64,000 bases of DNA, taken from positions 4,398,849 through 4,462,848 of the forward strand of contig JARUPZ010000017.1 in assembly GCA_031213475.1 (NCBI GenBank), given 5' to 3'. Below, piece after piece: positions 35,343 through 46,954 of the stretch. Position 1 is the first letter of the stretch. Every line of letters starts with the position of its first letter. The notes beneath the pieces were generated by a model. That model ran no database searches. It saw nothing but the letters and a program-made list of their open reading frames with translations, and was not told the DNA's origin. The stretch is from Nereocystis luetkeana (taxonomy: Eukaryota; Sar; Phaeophyceae; Laminariales; Laminariaceae). A program made the translations under genes and the position numbers.

Positions 35343-37593
35343 AGGCTGGGATCTACCCTGGGTTGGATCCGGGGATCGCTCGGGCCTCCGGCGGCTCGTG
35401 TGGAGCGGTAACTATTTATCTGCACAACACGGGCAGGGTCAAGGCCTCGTGATATCGGGCTTGGGTGGGATCAGGGTGGCGTCTGGGAACGACCTAGCTA
35501 AAGTTTGCAGTGGACACTTGCGGTGAATAGTGGAATGGTGCCTTGTCGCGGGGGTTGTCCCGCGGAGTTGCCGCGGACGGGACGTGGAACTTGACGCTGA
35601 TATTGCCACGGAACTTGCAATGGTCCCTGCCATGGTTCTTCCCGTGGACATTCCTTCCGGATTGTACTTGATGCTTGCCTCGACGGGTTAGCCGTGGCAG
35701 GTGCAGTGGTAAGGTTGTGGGCAGCCACTACTGGTCTCGTGTGCCTACGCCCTCGGCCGTCTACTCGCCTACGCAGAAAAAAAGTACCTGATACTTGCTG
35801 TGAGTATTCGCCCACCCCTTCCACGACGGCATACTACGATCCTTCCACCGTCACTGCCGTGGCATTCCCCCGACTTCCACGGCAAGGCCCGGTGGGTCGC
35901 CATCGTCAACGACGCGGTCACGGCACGTGCAAACGGTGTACCCTCGACACAAGCCATAAACTTGGCTATTGAGCCAGCTCCTGTTAGCAACGGCCTGGGA
36001 CGATAAGCATACCCTCGTTTGCCTCTGGTGTGTGGCGTATGGCTACGTTGTGCAAGTATATGAGTCTCGTATATTCATCTCCGGCTGCCAGCTTGGTTTT
36101 GTTTCCAGCTCCAGTATCGGTAAATTTCCGGACTATCGTCAAAGCCTAATGAGCCTCTTGGTTTATTTTAATGACACAAACTTTGCAAGCTGCCATCATC
36201 TTTGCGTAACGGAAAAAAACACAACACTGAATCAAAAACAGTTTGCCCGCCGTGAGCAGGGAACACAACATATATCCAGCGCTTGCGCCGGCAACCGGTA
36301 TTTGAGCAGCTTCCCCAGGTCAAGGAGGCCCAATCATCACATCAGCACCTTCGCTGCAGCCCCGCAGCCCCCCTTGCTTCTGGGTGCTCTGCTGCTCGTG
36401 CAGTAGCAACGAGAACACTATATATATGCAACCCAAACTCTCAAGACAAGATGGTTTGCCTCTCTCCGCGCCAGTTGCTTCCTCTTACCTGACACACAGT
36501 AGGGTGCTCTGGGAGAGTTACTCAAATCACGTGTACGAGGTACGAGCACGGCAAAGTAGACGATGACTGCATCAGGTTTTGGGTACAGGCCCGTACACCT
36601 GAAAACTGAAGGGGCTTCCCGGCAATTCGTGGAGTTTACAACACACGATACTCCAGCAAGCAGCCATAAACACAGGCCGCTCGACTAGGTGTCCGGCATC
36701 GACACCCGCGGAAGTCCAGGTGTCAAGCATTCATGCTCGTAAGACCCACAAAAATCAACTGTTTAGAAACGTGCCACGCCCGGTGCTTTGTGCGCCGGCC
36801 AAGGGGGGCGCGGCAGAGATGAAATAAAACTCCTTCCGTTGCAGAGACGGCAGGTCAATAGGCGGAATTCCGTGGAGGCAGAACAGCGAATCACAGTGGA
36901 AAATCTAACGCATGCGTCGCGGTTGGGCTTCCTGGTTTCTTGCAGGATCCCATCCACTCTACACCCAAATTCAGACACGTGTAGCACCCGGTACCGATAC
37001 ACACAAAACAATACATACTTGCTTCACACAGTAGTTGTAGCCCCAGCGATTATATACAGGAGTTTGCGTGAAACCGATCAAATACAGCAGGACGGTTCGC
37101 CAGCTCCAACATGCGGCCGTAGAAACAGCATGTACATTCTGCCGAAAAACGACGTGGTTTCAGGAAAACTCCCAATATATTTGAAAAAACGAAACAAGTA
37201 TTTCGTCCCTGACTTCTATGCCGAACCTTAGACCTAGCGCCCCCAACCCCGAACCAGACATCCTCGACCAAGGGCAAACACTGGATCAGTTCCCAACTGT
37301 ACACTTGAAATCTCTACCGAGGCTCCGCACAGGGGTTGGCGCACCCCCCAGTTGTGTGCTCCTCATCATACTGGGAAGACAATCTGCAGTACAAAACGAC
37401 GGGCCAGCTTAGCTGGCATTCCGCCGCCAACCTCGTCGGCATCGTGGTGCGCGTTTTTGAGGTAAAGGGAAAGCTAGGAAAGGAAGCTAATGTGGTCACG
37501 CGAAATCATCGCGGAACCGTTGTGCAGGAATAACCCGTCCTCGCTAGGGGCGTCACGAAGGCAGTGGTTAAACTGTGCAGCTTTGCAAAGTCA
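35343..37593. other. No recognisable gene
   Basis: Many CCGTGG/CCACGG strings at 35540-35900. Unremarkable frames elsewhere. The last 90 bases may be 3' UTR of the EsV-1-7 gene that ends at 37594. Confidence 0.4.
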
Positions 37594-39117
37594 TCACGGA
37601 GGTGTCCATCTGCGGTATAGCCGATGGCGAGTTCGTTTAACGGGTGATCTGCAGGCGTCGTCGATGTTGTCAAGGTGTGTCTTTGGGCCAGGTGGAAACG
37701 ATGACCCATACTCCCCGCTACTACGAGGCATGTCCACAGCAGCAGTGCGTGCGACTAACTTATTCTCGAAGGGTGCATCCTCATAGAAGTGGGTAAGCTG
37801 CTTCTCATCGACTTCTCCGAATTGCTGTGCCGGGCAAGCCGCAGCCCCAAACAGTGCTCCGACGCTCACGGTCGAAACCTGGCCGATCAAGATATCCTCC
37901 TTTGGTGTTGCGGAGTCAGCGGGCACACCGTCCGGTGCTACGCAGCGTGAAGCGACAACACCCACAGGCAAGGAATTCGATGAACGCATTGTATGATAAA
38001 TATTCACCATTCCGTCGACTGCATGCAGCTTGCAGTACGCCTGCTTCATGCCCTCAAAGTTATAGCTTGGTTGCTTCGAGCAGGAGTCGTGTAAGCACTT
38101 CACGCTGCGGACGTCCACCATGCCGTCCTTGGCATGCAGCTTGCAGTACGCCGCCGGCTTGCGTCCCTCGAAATTAAACGACGGCCCCGTTGTGCAGAAC
38201 TCATGCAAACACCGCCTTTTGCGGACATCCACCATGCCATCCAAAGCATGACGCTTGCAGAACTCGGGCCTTCTGCCATGGAAATTGAAGCTCGGTCCCT
38301 TCGCACAAGATCCGTATGAGCAACGTTTGCTGCGGACGTCTACCATGCCATTCCTAGCATGAACTTTGCAGTACGCGAACTTCTTGCCCTCGGCATTGAC
38401 GTGGGCGGGCTTCGTGCAAGAATCGTGCAAGCATCGCTGGCTCCCGGTAGCTACGCTGCGGTTCTCGCCGTGTAGCTGGCAGTACGCCCTGGTCTTGTTG
38501 CCGTCGATAGCATCTGTCGCTTTCTTCGAGCACGATTTATGGAAGCACACCTTGCTGTGGACATCGACTCTGGAGTTTTCAGTATGTTGCTTGCAGTAGC
38601 CTCGATATTTGCCCGTGGAATAGCTCAGTCGCTTCGTGCAGGACGCGTGTAAGCATTGCCTGTCGAGAACGTCCACGTTGACTTCCTCAGCATGTTGCCT
38701 GCAGTAGATCGCCGACTTCATTCCGTTGAAGTTATAGCTCGCCACCTTTGTACAGGAATCAAACAGGCACCGCTTGTTTCTGACGTCCACCATGCCGTCC
38801 ACAGCGTGTTCCTTGCAGTACACCGCCAGCGTGCTTCCCTCGAAGTTATAGCCCGGTCTCGTCGTGCAGGACTCATGTGAGCATCTCCTGTTTTTGACGT
38901 TCACCATCCCGTCCTCAGCATGCAGCTTGCAGTACACCCCCGGCTTGATTCCCGAGAAGTTAAAACTCGGTGACTTCGTGCAGGAGTCACGCAGACACTC
39001 CATGCTGCGCACATTCACCATGCCATCCTCAGCATGCTTCTTGCAGTATATCGCCGGCCTGCGTCCCTTGAAATTGAAGTTCGCCCCCAGTTGACACTTC
39101 TGGCATAGCCATCCCAT
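37594..39117 (-). CDS. EsV-1-7 repeat protein, long paralog (507 aa)
   Basis: The start is the ATG at 39117; the codon at 39126 that opens the frame is GTG. The protein begins MGWLCQKC, then has ten Cys/His units up to about residue 375. Unit 1 is short (C-x2-C). The others follow C-x4-C-x(14-16)-C-x2-H, with 12-residue linkers such as HAEDGMVNVRS. Unit 5 has the shortest loop (14) and units 5-7 the most divergent cores, while 2-4 and 8-10 keep a SFNF/SYNF-G core. A tail of about 130 residues without repeats follows, rich in Ser, Ala and Val, with basic RTRHRLYRR near the end. Metal binding through Cys3His is inferred from spacing. EsV-1-7 proteins are a large brown-algal family; IMMEDIATE UPRIGHT, which acts in early development, is the studied member. 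No interruption is visible in one exon of 1.5 kb. Confidence 0.88.
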   Translation of the reverse strand: MGWLCQKCQLGANFNFKGRRPAIYCKKHAEDGMVNVRSMECLRDSCTKSPSFNFSGIKPGVYCKLHAEDGMVNVKNRRCSHESCTTRPGYNFEGSTLAVYCKEHAVDGMVDVRNKRCLFDSCTKVASYNFNGMKSAIYCRQHAEEVNVDVLDRQCLHASCTKRLSYSTGKYRGYCKQHTENSRVDVHSKVCFHKSCSKKATDAIDGNKTRAYCQLHGENRSVATGSQRCLHDSCTKPAHVNAEGKKFAYCKVHARNGMVDVRSKRCSYGSCAKGPSFNFHGRRPEFCKRHALDGMVDVRKRRCLHEFCTTGPSFNFEGRKPAAYCKLHAKDGMVDVRSVKCLHDSCSKQPSYNFEGMKQAYCKLHAVDGMVNIYHTMRSSNSLPVGVVASRCVAPDGVPADSATPKEDILIGQVSTVSVGALFGAAACPAQQFGEVDEKQLTHFYEDAPFENKLVARTAAVDMPRSSGEYGSSFPPGPKTHLDNIDDACRSPVKRTRHRLYRRWTPP

Positions 39118-39330
39118 GTTGGGCACAGGATATATGATGCTTCCAGCGAATACGCCCCCAGCAGGTCAGGAGGGGAGGATTAGAACAGGTGCGTACCTCA
39201 GGGGCTGGAGATTGAACACCTGTCGTCATTCGAGGAACGGGGGTTGGCAGGGAAAGTGAGGGTCTGGCGAGCGTATAACTTCACATCAATCTGCATATTG
39301 TTGTCAGCGGTCGTTCATACGCCCAACCAC
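39118..39330 (-). promoter_or_regulatory. Upstream region conserved with the short EsV-1-7 paralog
   Basis: It matches 11521-11720 in order: 'cacctgtcgt', 'attcgagg', 'ggttggcagg', 'aacttcac' and 'cgtgccgcgg' on the plus strand. Shared ancestry is clear; a promoter function is only inferred. Confidence 0.4.
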
Positions 39331-42300
39331 GTGCCGCGGCAAACTAGTTAACCCTGTTGAAACCGATGGAGGTTAAAATGTTTTTTTTTCCCGTGGAAAG
39401 GTCCTGAGGATGCCATCGACAATTAATTGTAATATTTTTGGCTTGCGACCAGCGTCATCACCGGGCGGGAGGCGAGGAAACCAACCCACGCAAATAATGT
39501 TTGCCTTCAATATATTGACGAGTGATTTATGGTTTACTACAGCAAAACTGATCCAAAAAACAGTATCAACCTGATACATCTGACCGCAACCGCATCCCTC
39601 GATCGACCCATAGCACCGTTGTGCGGGACTCTTCCGGCAGAAACAATTTGCATCGTTCAACGCAATGTTTGTCATATTTGAATTATGGTGTGTTTGGTTG
39701 AAAGTTTTCAAGCTAGCTGCCAATACAGCCACCGTCTAGGGGATAATTTACGTGCCCCGTATCCACTGCTAGCGGTATGTAAAGTTCTTGGGTCAGCGAC
39801 CCAGCGAAATCAATATTAGGCGAGTGACTGTGGCAGCCACTACGCCGACGAAAGCAGATCGATAGACAACACGTAAAGTGGGGTACCCGACTCAAGAGCG
39901 TCTGGGAACAGGCCGGTAGATCAACCATTTCCCCCCGAACCTCTCTCATACGCGGTTGTAAGCGGTTTAGGCTATCCCCTGTGATATCAGCGACACTCTC
40001 TTGGGTCGATATACTCTTGTGCTTGAAAACGTCAAGGCTCGTTGAGCGGAAGCAGTCGGGCGAATTCCGGCGTTTCAATTGAGCGGAAGCAGTCGGGCGA
40101 ATTCCGGCGTTTCAACGTTCTCCGGCTAGCCGGGACCACCGATTTTGTCTCCCCTTGCACGTGTGATAATACTTGATATGTCAATGGTTCCGTCCATATC
40201 TCGTATCTCCGAAGGGGTTTAACCCCCTCGCGACTTCTGAACAAAATAAAATGCCGACAAACTAACGATCACAGCAACGCCCGCTGCGTGATTTCGGGAT
40301 GGTACACAAATGATTTGCGAAGAGTCGTAACAAGCGGAGTGGAACGGCACGGGCGCCACGTGATCCTTCCTGCCCGCCCGGCCAGGGCACTTACGCTGCT
40401 CGAAAAAGAGGTCGACGTCCACAACGCAATTATTGCTTTCGTCGCTGTGTTATGATCCCTAAGGGGCCAACTCCCACTTCCGCCTACTGTAGTTCTGCTC
40501 GAATCAGGTGCTTCCTGTGCATACGACTATGAGTACCCGCCAGGTGAAACACATCGGCTGGGGTGTCGTGCGGGCCGGTAGGTTTTGTGTTTTGGGCCCC
40601 GAAAAAAAAAACATCCCCCGGGTCTGACAGCAGAGATGGGTAGTCTAAAATACGTAGTATGCTTTTAATATTACACAGTTGCCCACGCGGACGGGAGGGT
40701 TGGAATTCGAACGACCAAAAGGCTGCGGTAGGGGGGAATCCCCCATTTCCCCTATAAACAAGACGAGACCACTCCCACGAGTGGACCTGCACCTCGCTAT
40801 AAAAGCACCTCAAATGTATTTTGTTGCCGCAGCCCCAACAAAACTTCCAAGTTCACGCATGTCGCGAAACTGAGAAGCACGAAATGTTTATAAAATTTTC
40901 AGAAGCAACAGCTATGCGGTCGAGGATTTCGCCGAAACCCATCTCTGCAAGCTGGGCGTGATACTTCGCTCGGGCGTACTGCGGGCTTGAAATGGCCTCA
41001 TGCAAGAACAGTCTATTAACCCTGCAACAACGAAAAAAGGTTCGTAGCCATGCGTGCAAGGGGCCCCGATCCGTTTGGGGGGGGGGGGGGGGGGGCTCAA
41101 ACTGACACCCCTACAAGCTGATTCAAGTGAAACCATGGACACCCAGGCCGCCACGAAAGCCGGCAGTAGCAATCTACTTGAATTGAACGTACTTACCACA
41201 ACACCGACAGTCACGAACTGCGAAAGAGCGCGGCATGGTAGTAGACATATTAATAGGGCTGTCGCTTATGACGGAAATGTACCTCGGCCAACGACGAGCT
41301 GAATATTCGGTCAGTGACAGACAGCCGTTTCCACAGAAAAAAAACGACTTTTTTTTTGTTACTTCAGATTTTTTCTGCGCCAGGCACTCTCCGGAAAGTT
41401 TATACGAAGTACAATTATTTCGCGCAACACTCGAACACCTGGCCTCCGCATGACCACAGACTAGCAAACTACAGAGACAACAACCTATCCTATGCTGAAT
41501 CTAAGTAGTTATGAGGCAATGCCTTACTTTTGCACTGTTTTCGCACGAACGTCTGATCTCCACTCCGTGCTTGAGGGCTAATCCCCGAAACATTGCAGAT
41601 ATATGTTACTTATGTTCTTGCCGAGGGCCAACCCGCGGGGGTTGTTCGAAATTTGGTACCATACAGTCGAAAACATTTGTTTGTCAGAGGTACAAATTTG
41701 TCAATCAAACCAACAGAAAATATCAAACAACCAACTATAACAGTACCGTGAACGGCTCGTTAGGACTAGCAGAAGACGCGTGCAAAATTCCACGGTCCGA
41801 CTGGAAGGAACGGCGTGGACTTCAACCGGGGAAGACACTGTCTACGTCCAGCTTGAGCCCTCCTGTACCAAAACCATAGTCGAACCCTGATAAAAATTTC
41901 TTCCATGTTCCAAGGCGTGATAGCGTGAATGAGCAAAGCTGGATGGCAAGCGACGAGAGAAGAGTACGACACATTGAATCATAAACGAGAAAAGACCAGC
42001 ACACGTGGGGGAGAAGGGAAGCCACTCTTGGCAACGGCTTTCGTCCAAAGGGCTTACTCACCCAGCGCGATACTTACTGGCTACCCGAGTTGGGAGCAAA
42101 ATGTGTCGATACATGAAAAAAAGAATAAACTCTTGTTCGGGGAGAACTAGAGCTCAGCCGCCTGATACGAAGCCATGACGAACATTCGCTCTCCCGAGCA
42201 TATAGAGGGCGGCAAGCCCGGATGTTTCAGATGGACAGCGTCGGGGAAGGATTGTGGAGCTCCAGTGAAAGCCCTGACGCGGGGCAAACGATCACGCATT

Positions 42301-42560
42301 TTCGCTCTGTTTCAACCTGACAATCAGGCCTCAACAATTCCGTGGCCGGGCGTGGCTGCGGGCACCGGTACAGAGTAAAGTAGAGACGAATTCACAAGAA
42401 AGAAAAAAAAATGTACGGAACTTGTGGGGGAATGGAAACGATATTCATGTTTTTGTACTGGCTCTCCCCTCTTCCCTCCCACAAGTTATTGCCAGGTTAA
42501 GGCAAAAAAAATACGGTGTCTTCCTTGAAGCTATATACGAAAGATCATACCCACTAACAG
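39331..42560. other. No recognisable gene
   Basis: A G run at 41078-41094, a two-copy tandem repeat at 40044-40115 and several short frames without recognisable domains (for example the ATG frame at 42175-42378, 67 codons). Nothing conserved was seen. Confidence 0.4.
40044..40115. repeat. Perfect two-copy tandem repeat, 37-bp unit
   Basis: 'gagcggaagcagtcgggcga' begins at 40044 and again at 40081, with the full unit up to 'ggcgtttcaa' repeated without change. It looks like a recent duplication. Confidence 0.9.
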
Positions 42561-42661
42561 GCTCAACCCCTTTAGCACCGCACTCCCATATGTGGGGACA
42601 AAGCACTCTAATTATTAGTAGTTTGTCCCCAAAACGGGACTGGGGTCCTAACAGGCTTAAT
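42561..42661. mobile_element. MITE-like hairpin, family B copy 2
   Basis: Diverged relative of 20776-20868: 'caacccctttagcaccgcac' at left, 'gtttgtccccaaaacgggac' at right, with ggggacaaa/tttgtcccc pairing. The loop is 'attattagtag'. The arms have accumulated mismatches. Confidence 0.65.
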
Positions 42662-42718
42662 CAGTAGGGGGTTACCTTACCGTTGGTAGTGATCTACTGG
42701 CAGGGTTCACCGCAACTT

Positions 42719-42923
42719 TTACGGGGGATTATAGTTAATACCAGGTAGGACCTATCGTATATATAAAAACCTACTGGTATATATTTCACCTTTTATACGA
42801 ACAATATTTAACCCTATTGACTATGGTCAATAGGACCTACGGTATACGAAAAACCTACCAGGGTATATACTTGACCTTTCTTACCAACAAGATTTGGTCC
42901 TATTTACTATGGTCCCCCCGTAA
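42719..42923. mobile_element. MITE family A, two fused copies
   Basis: The left terminus TTACGGGGG is at 42719 and the right terminus CCCCCGTAA ends at 42923, flanked by TA at right. The interior holds two family A bodies: the first lacks its right terminus and the second its left, joined near 42827 at 'actatggtc|aataggacc'. This is what recombination between adjacent copies (as at 7869-8097) would leave. Confidence 0.75.
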
Positions 42924-42925
42924 TA

Positions 42926-43573
42926 GTGCTTCGCCCTAAACAATTTACCGGTTCTACTGTAGTGTATGCGCCGGACACGTATACCTGTGCTGAACGTAAG
43001 TTTGGACGACTGCTCTCCAACATGCGTAGAGCTGTCTATCGTGCTTACGTACCCGACATTTGATATCGAAGGGTGTGATCGTTGCTCCATTCGTACTCCA
43101 CTAGAAATGGCCGTGTGCAGTGCACCCACAAGGCACCTACAGTAGACAAACTGTTGTGTCACGGCCGTGGCAAGCACCCATACACGCTCCAAGAAAGCCT
43201 CGTGCTTTTCACGCGTAGGCTTGTTCAATAAGCAGTACGCCAGCCATTCCTCTGATTTTTAGCAGAGCGCTACGGGAAACGCACAAGGCTAGACTATTAA
43301 TAGCAGGAAAACAACGAAGTACAACGGGGCCATTCAGGCATGAGGTAACACGAATAACCTCTAGCCTCAAGCAATTTTGAGAAAACGTACGGGTCCCTGA
43401 TTTTTTCAGAGCAGTCCTTGGCTGGGGGCTGTTTTTTTTTCGGGTCGGTCTCAGGGGGTTTCCAGATTCTTCACGGGATTTCACGGGACATTTCGGGCGG
43501 GATTCAAAACCCACGGGATACCACAGGACCGGAACCGTCCCTCGCGGTGCACCTGCTATGGATAAGGGGACCG
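42926..43573. other. No recognisable gene
   Basis: Minus-strand frames at 42881-43228 and 43209-43622 have no recognised domain and overlap transposon ends. Confidence 0.4.
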
Positions 43574-44218
43574 GTGCACTAGGGGGCCGAACGTAACGTT
43601 TGTGCGTACGGGACCGGCGCACTCTGGGACCGAACGTAAGATTTGAGCGTGCGGGGCGGTACCTGCTGGGACCGCGTCGATCCTCATTAGTCCTTCACAA
43701 CAACCAGGGAATACAGAAACACTTGTATCGGGAAAGTATTAGTGGCAAGCTGTGATTGGTACGAAGTCGGCGGAGATGAAACGTACCAGGTGCCTGGTAC
43801 TGGATTCGCTCGTGAAATGGACCCGCGGGACTGTTACTTTGAACGGTTTACCTTGCTGATTTTCGGGGTATCACCCTCTCCGAGATTGGTTTTACGTTTC
43901 AAGTTTGTCTTGCAATCGGTAAGAAATCGTCCGACCGCGTTAACCACTTACCAGAGAGTAATTTGATCCGCAGGAAGTTCCCCGGAAACGCAAGTACGAA
44001 AATCGAACCCGGCCGTCATTTTTTTTCCGCCGACTTCGTACCGATCAAGTAGCCACCAACACTCTCCCGATACCAGTGTTTCAGCATTCCCTGCTTGTTG
44101 AAAAGGATTAATGAGAATTGATGTGGTCCCGGTAGGCACCGGTCCCGTACGCTTGCGTTCGGTGCCCTAGTGCACCGGTCCCGTACGCACAAACCCTACT
44201 TTCGGCCCCCTAGTGCAC
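43574..44218. mobile_element. Foldback/TIR element, about 645 bp, non-coding
   Basis: The ends are inverted: 'gtgcactagggggccgaa' at 43574, with 'ttgtgcgtacgggaccgg' further in, and their complements at 44218 ('ttcggccccctagtgcac' and 'ccggtcccgtacgcacaa'). A second inverted pair lies inside: 'gtacgaagtcggcgga' near 43759 and its complement near 44027. The right end carries an extra partial TIR unit (44130-44175). No transposase; the target duplication was not identified. Confidence 0.65.
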
Positions 44219-44431
44219 TACAGTACTCCAAGGGTTTGCTTCGGGACACAGTAAGCACGGGACACTCCAGGCCGGCAATCGACGTTCGCGAGATTCCACG
44301 GGATTGTTTGCGCGGGACTCAGTAACAATAGGACACAACAGGACGAGATTTCATAATCACTGGACTTCACGCGGGATACAGGAACCACGGGATATAACAG
44401 CAGTACTAATGTTTTCCGGCGAAATTAAGAA

Positions 44432-44680
44432 GGACGCGTTCTACAATAATAGAGGTAGCACCTTTTCGTTAAAACGTTTTCTGAATGACGGGGATCCTTA
44501 ACCCAAAATCGTCGGAATGCCAGTTTCGTTCCGAAAAATGACATGCTTGTACTTTTGGGCCATGGGGATATTCATCTGGATGCAATTCGATTTTTGCTCA
44601 AGTCAGTTTGGGTGAGTTGTTGAGCTCCTTAAGTGAGGAGCCTCTGAAAAATTAGGGTGAATCTCTTTCGTAGAACGCCT
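44432..44680 (+). repeat. Dispersed repeat C, copy 2
   Basis: Same orientation and order as 12060-12310: 'ggacgcgttc', 'tgaatgacgggg', 'atcgtcggaatgcc', 'gccatggg', 'gagctccttaagtgaggagc' and 'cgtagaacgcc'. Confidence 0.65.
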
Positions 44681-44966
44681 CGAAGACAAAAAAATATGGT
44701 ATGTGTCTTGTTGTCGGCGGCAGTGCTGTATGGCGCGTCCTGATTAGTACTGAGCAACAGAAAACAGAGCAGCTAAGAAAGACGCCTCCGGTCTCCTGTC
44801 GCATTGTTGTTGCTGTTCTCCCATGAACTCGTCCTATCCATTTTCTCCGAAGGGGTAACAGGACAAGACCCGATCCTTCTGGAATGGAAGAATGCACCAG
44901 CAAAAAAAAATGTCATTCACAAATACTCGTACCCTGGTAATATGGTGCAAATCAAACGTCGTACTA

Positions 44967-45070
44967 TTACGGGGGGTCGTATTAAATAGGATTTACGGTA
45001 CATACAAAAACCCATATATTTCGCTATCTGTATTTAATGTTTGGATATACTTTTCTATGGTCCCCCGTAG
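44967..45070. mobile_element. MITE family A, copy
   Basis: TTACGGGGGG at left and CCCCCGTAG at right, flanked by TA (44965-44966, 45071-45072). 104 bp, diverged interior. Confidence 0.75.
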
Positions 45071-45188
45071 TAGGAATGCCCGAATATGTACGTGATATTA
45101 CCAGGTATATACCTGGTACAAAATAATTGCAATCAAGGGGACCGGAGACTGAACACGAAGAAAAAAATATGCGTGTAGCCTCTACTAT

Positions 45189-45293
45189 TTACGGGGGGCC
45201 ATAGTTAACAGGACCTATGGTATGCATAAAAACCTGTATGTTCAACAATATTTACCAACAATATTTGGTCCTGTTAACTATGGCCCTCCGTAA
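45189..45293. mobile_element. MITE family A, copy
   Basis: TTACGGGGGGCCATAG at left and CTATGGCCCTCCGTAA at right, with TA at right (45294-45295). About 105 bp. It belongs to a subtype with 'gttaacaggacc' in the TIR, also seen at 47483-47586. Confidence 0.8.
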
Positions 45294-45814
45294 TAAGTAA
45301 CTACGAAGTTGCCTCAAATTCAGCAAAAACAGTAGTTGAACGGTAAAAAAACAAACAAATCGAGGTAGACCTTGTCAGTTTCAAGCCAACGGAATATATG
45401 TCGTGAGGCTGGGCAATGGCAGGGCGCTTGGAGTGGGCTTCTTAATTGCCTTCAGTGTTGACATATTTTTGGTCCAAAATCGACCGGGCATACCTCATTT
45501 CGGCGAAATCGCCCCATAAGACAAAATCGGGTCTACCTCGCCATTTTTTGGCCAAAATCAGTTAAATACAGAAAACAAGTAAAAACACACACACCAGGAG
45601 CCCTACAACTGGCCAGACTGACATCGTAGCTGATTTCGGCTCGAAGTGGCCAGGGTATACTTGATTTTGTCTACTCTGTCTAGCATTCAACTGGTTTTGG
45701 CCAATTACCAAGTATGAACCAATCGGAGAGGCCCTACTTACACTGCTGTTTTGTCTCTACGTATGCGTCTGCGTTCCCTCGGTTGCAATTCTTTTTGGTA
45801 AATAACTCTGTACT
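45294..45814. other. No recognisable gene
   Basis: A diffuse repetition of 'ttttggccaaaat'-like strings around 45540-45710; no coding signal. Confidence 0.4.
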
Positions 45815-46625
45815 TGTCGTCTCTTTTTGTTTTGTTTTTTTATTTCTTGCGCTGACTCTCCGTGATTTTTCATTTTTTTTTTGTTTATCTTTTTTTTCTG
45901 ATTGATAAGCCGTACTGAAGGAGCCGTGTGGCGTAGTTGGATGACGAACCTGCTCTGCTCGTTTCGTATTGTTTGACGCCAAGGGGCTGGGCATAGTTGA
46001 CGAACGCAGGGCGGAGACGGCAGACTGGGTAGCAAGGTACCAGGCGGATTAGCAGGGAGAACCTGGCTATACTACTCGTGCCACAAACTGCTGCCGCCAC
46101 CTGGAAGGTGCTTTGGGCTTTGGTCTGCCTGTTATTTCCCCTTTGTTATTTTTCCAGTGTTATTTTTTTCCTTGGTTCTTTGTCTTACTCTGTTTACAAG
46201 CAGTGGTGTTTTTTGTTATTTTTTTCTTTGTTCCAGCTCGTTCTTTTTCAAGTGTTGGCCACCTCGCCTGCGGGGGGGGGGGCACGACAGATTGTTTCTC
46301 CTAGATTTTACTTTCATTTTTATTTTATTTTTATTTTCTCTTTCGATTTGTCTACTTTGTTTTTGTTTTCTCTTTGATTGTTTCTTTTCGTTTCACTATT
46401 TCATAGATTGCGTATGTCGTGCCTGTTGTATTTAGTATGATGACATGGCTTTGCATCGCCCACTGCAGTGCATACTGCACACGTGGCAACGTAGTATCTC
46501 TGTGGCGTAGCTTTGTGACAACAGAACTTGTATCTCTTCTAGGATTGGAGAATCGGCACAGACACTGGTTGTGCTGGATGTCGACCGGTAGAAAGAACGG
46601 TTTAATGTGAAGAACACACACACAT
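45815..46625 (+). mobile_element. LINE 3' tail, 5'-truncated copy
   Basis: It contains only the family's 3' untranslated tail. In order: 'cttgcgctgactctccgtga', 'ttgataagccgtactga', 'ggtagcaaggtaccaggcgg', T-rich DNA with 'ttactctgtttacaagcagt', 'cgacagattgtttctcctag', then the terminal segment with 'ttgtgctggatgtcgac' and an ACAC-rich end. The same order follows the coding parts of the fuller copies. Confidence 0.8.
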
Positions 46626-46744
46626 ACTCTTACGTACGTACGCATCTATGCATACATACGTACCTGGTAAGGCATTTTAAATTTCATTCTGTGGAGTACA
46701 CGACTTAGATGTCAGGAGGCAGCATTTTCACCCCTCTTCACAGA

Positions 46745-46870
46745 CAGCAACTTTTCTTCGACACGTCTCGACTGAGACCAAACTACTAGGTTTCAGTGTG
46801 GAGCACTCGGCCCAACATCGTTGAAATCGCACGTTTTCCTTGCTTGACATATATCCTGATATATTTCCTG
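46745..46870 (+). repeat. Dispersed repeat D, copy 2
   Basis: It matches 14640-14775 in order: 'cgactgagaccaaa', 'ctaggtttcagtgt', 'cactcggcc' and 'gacatatatcctgatat'. Confidence 0.6.
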
Positions 46871-46954
46871 CACGGTGTACTTCAGTTGTTATGATGTGAG
46901 TTATGTTATTTTCTTTGCGAGGAGGGGGGGGGGACAGGAGGAGAAGGGAGACTG

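Noticed and set aside
37594-39126. Start of the long EsV-1-7 protein at 39126
   Set aside because: The codon there is GTG; the first ATG in frame is at 39117 and aligns with an ATG of the paralog.
10140-39330. Integrated phaeovirus DNA, because EsV-1-7 is named after a viral gene
   Set aside because: No other viral-type gene was recognised; the family is known to be mainly encoded by brown-algal genomes and the neighbours are host-type repeats.
46078-46435. Hydrophobic plus-strand frames rich in Phe and Leu, repeated in each LINE tail (also 49324-49634, 58656-58961, 60545-60888)
   Set aside because: They come from T-rich untranslated LINE tail DNA and shift phase between copies; not membrane proteins.
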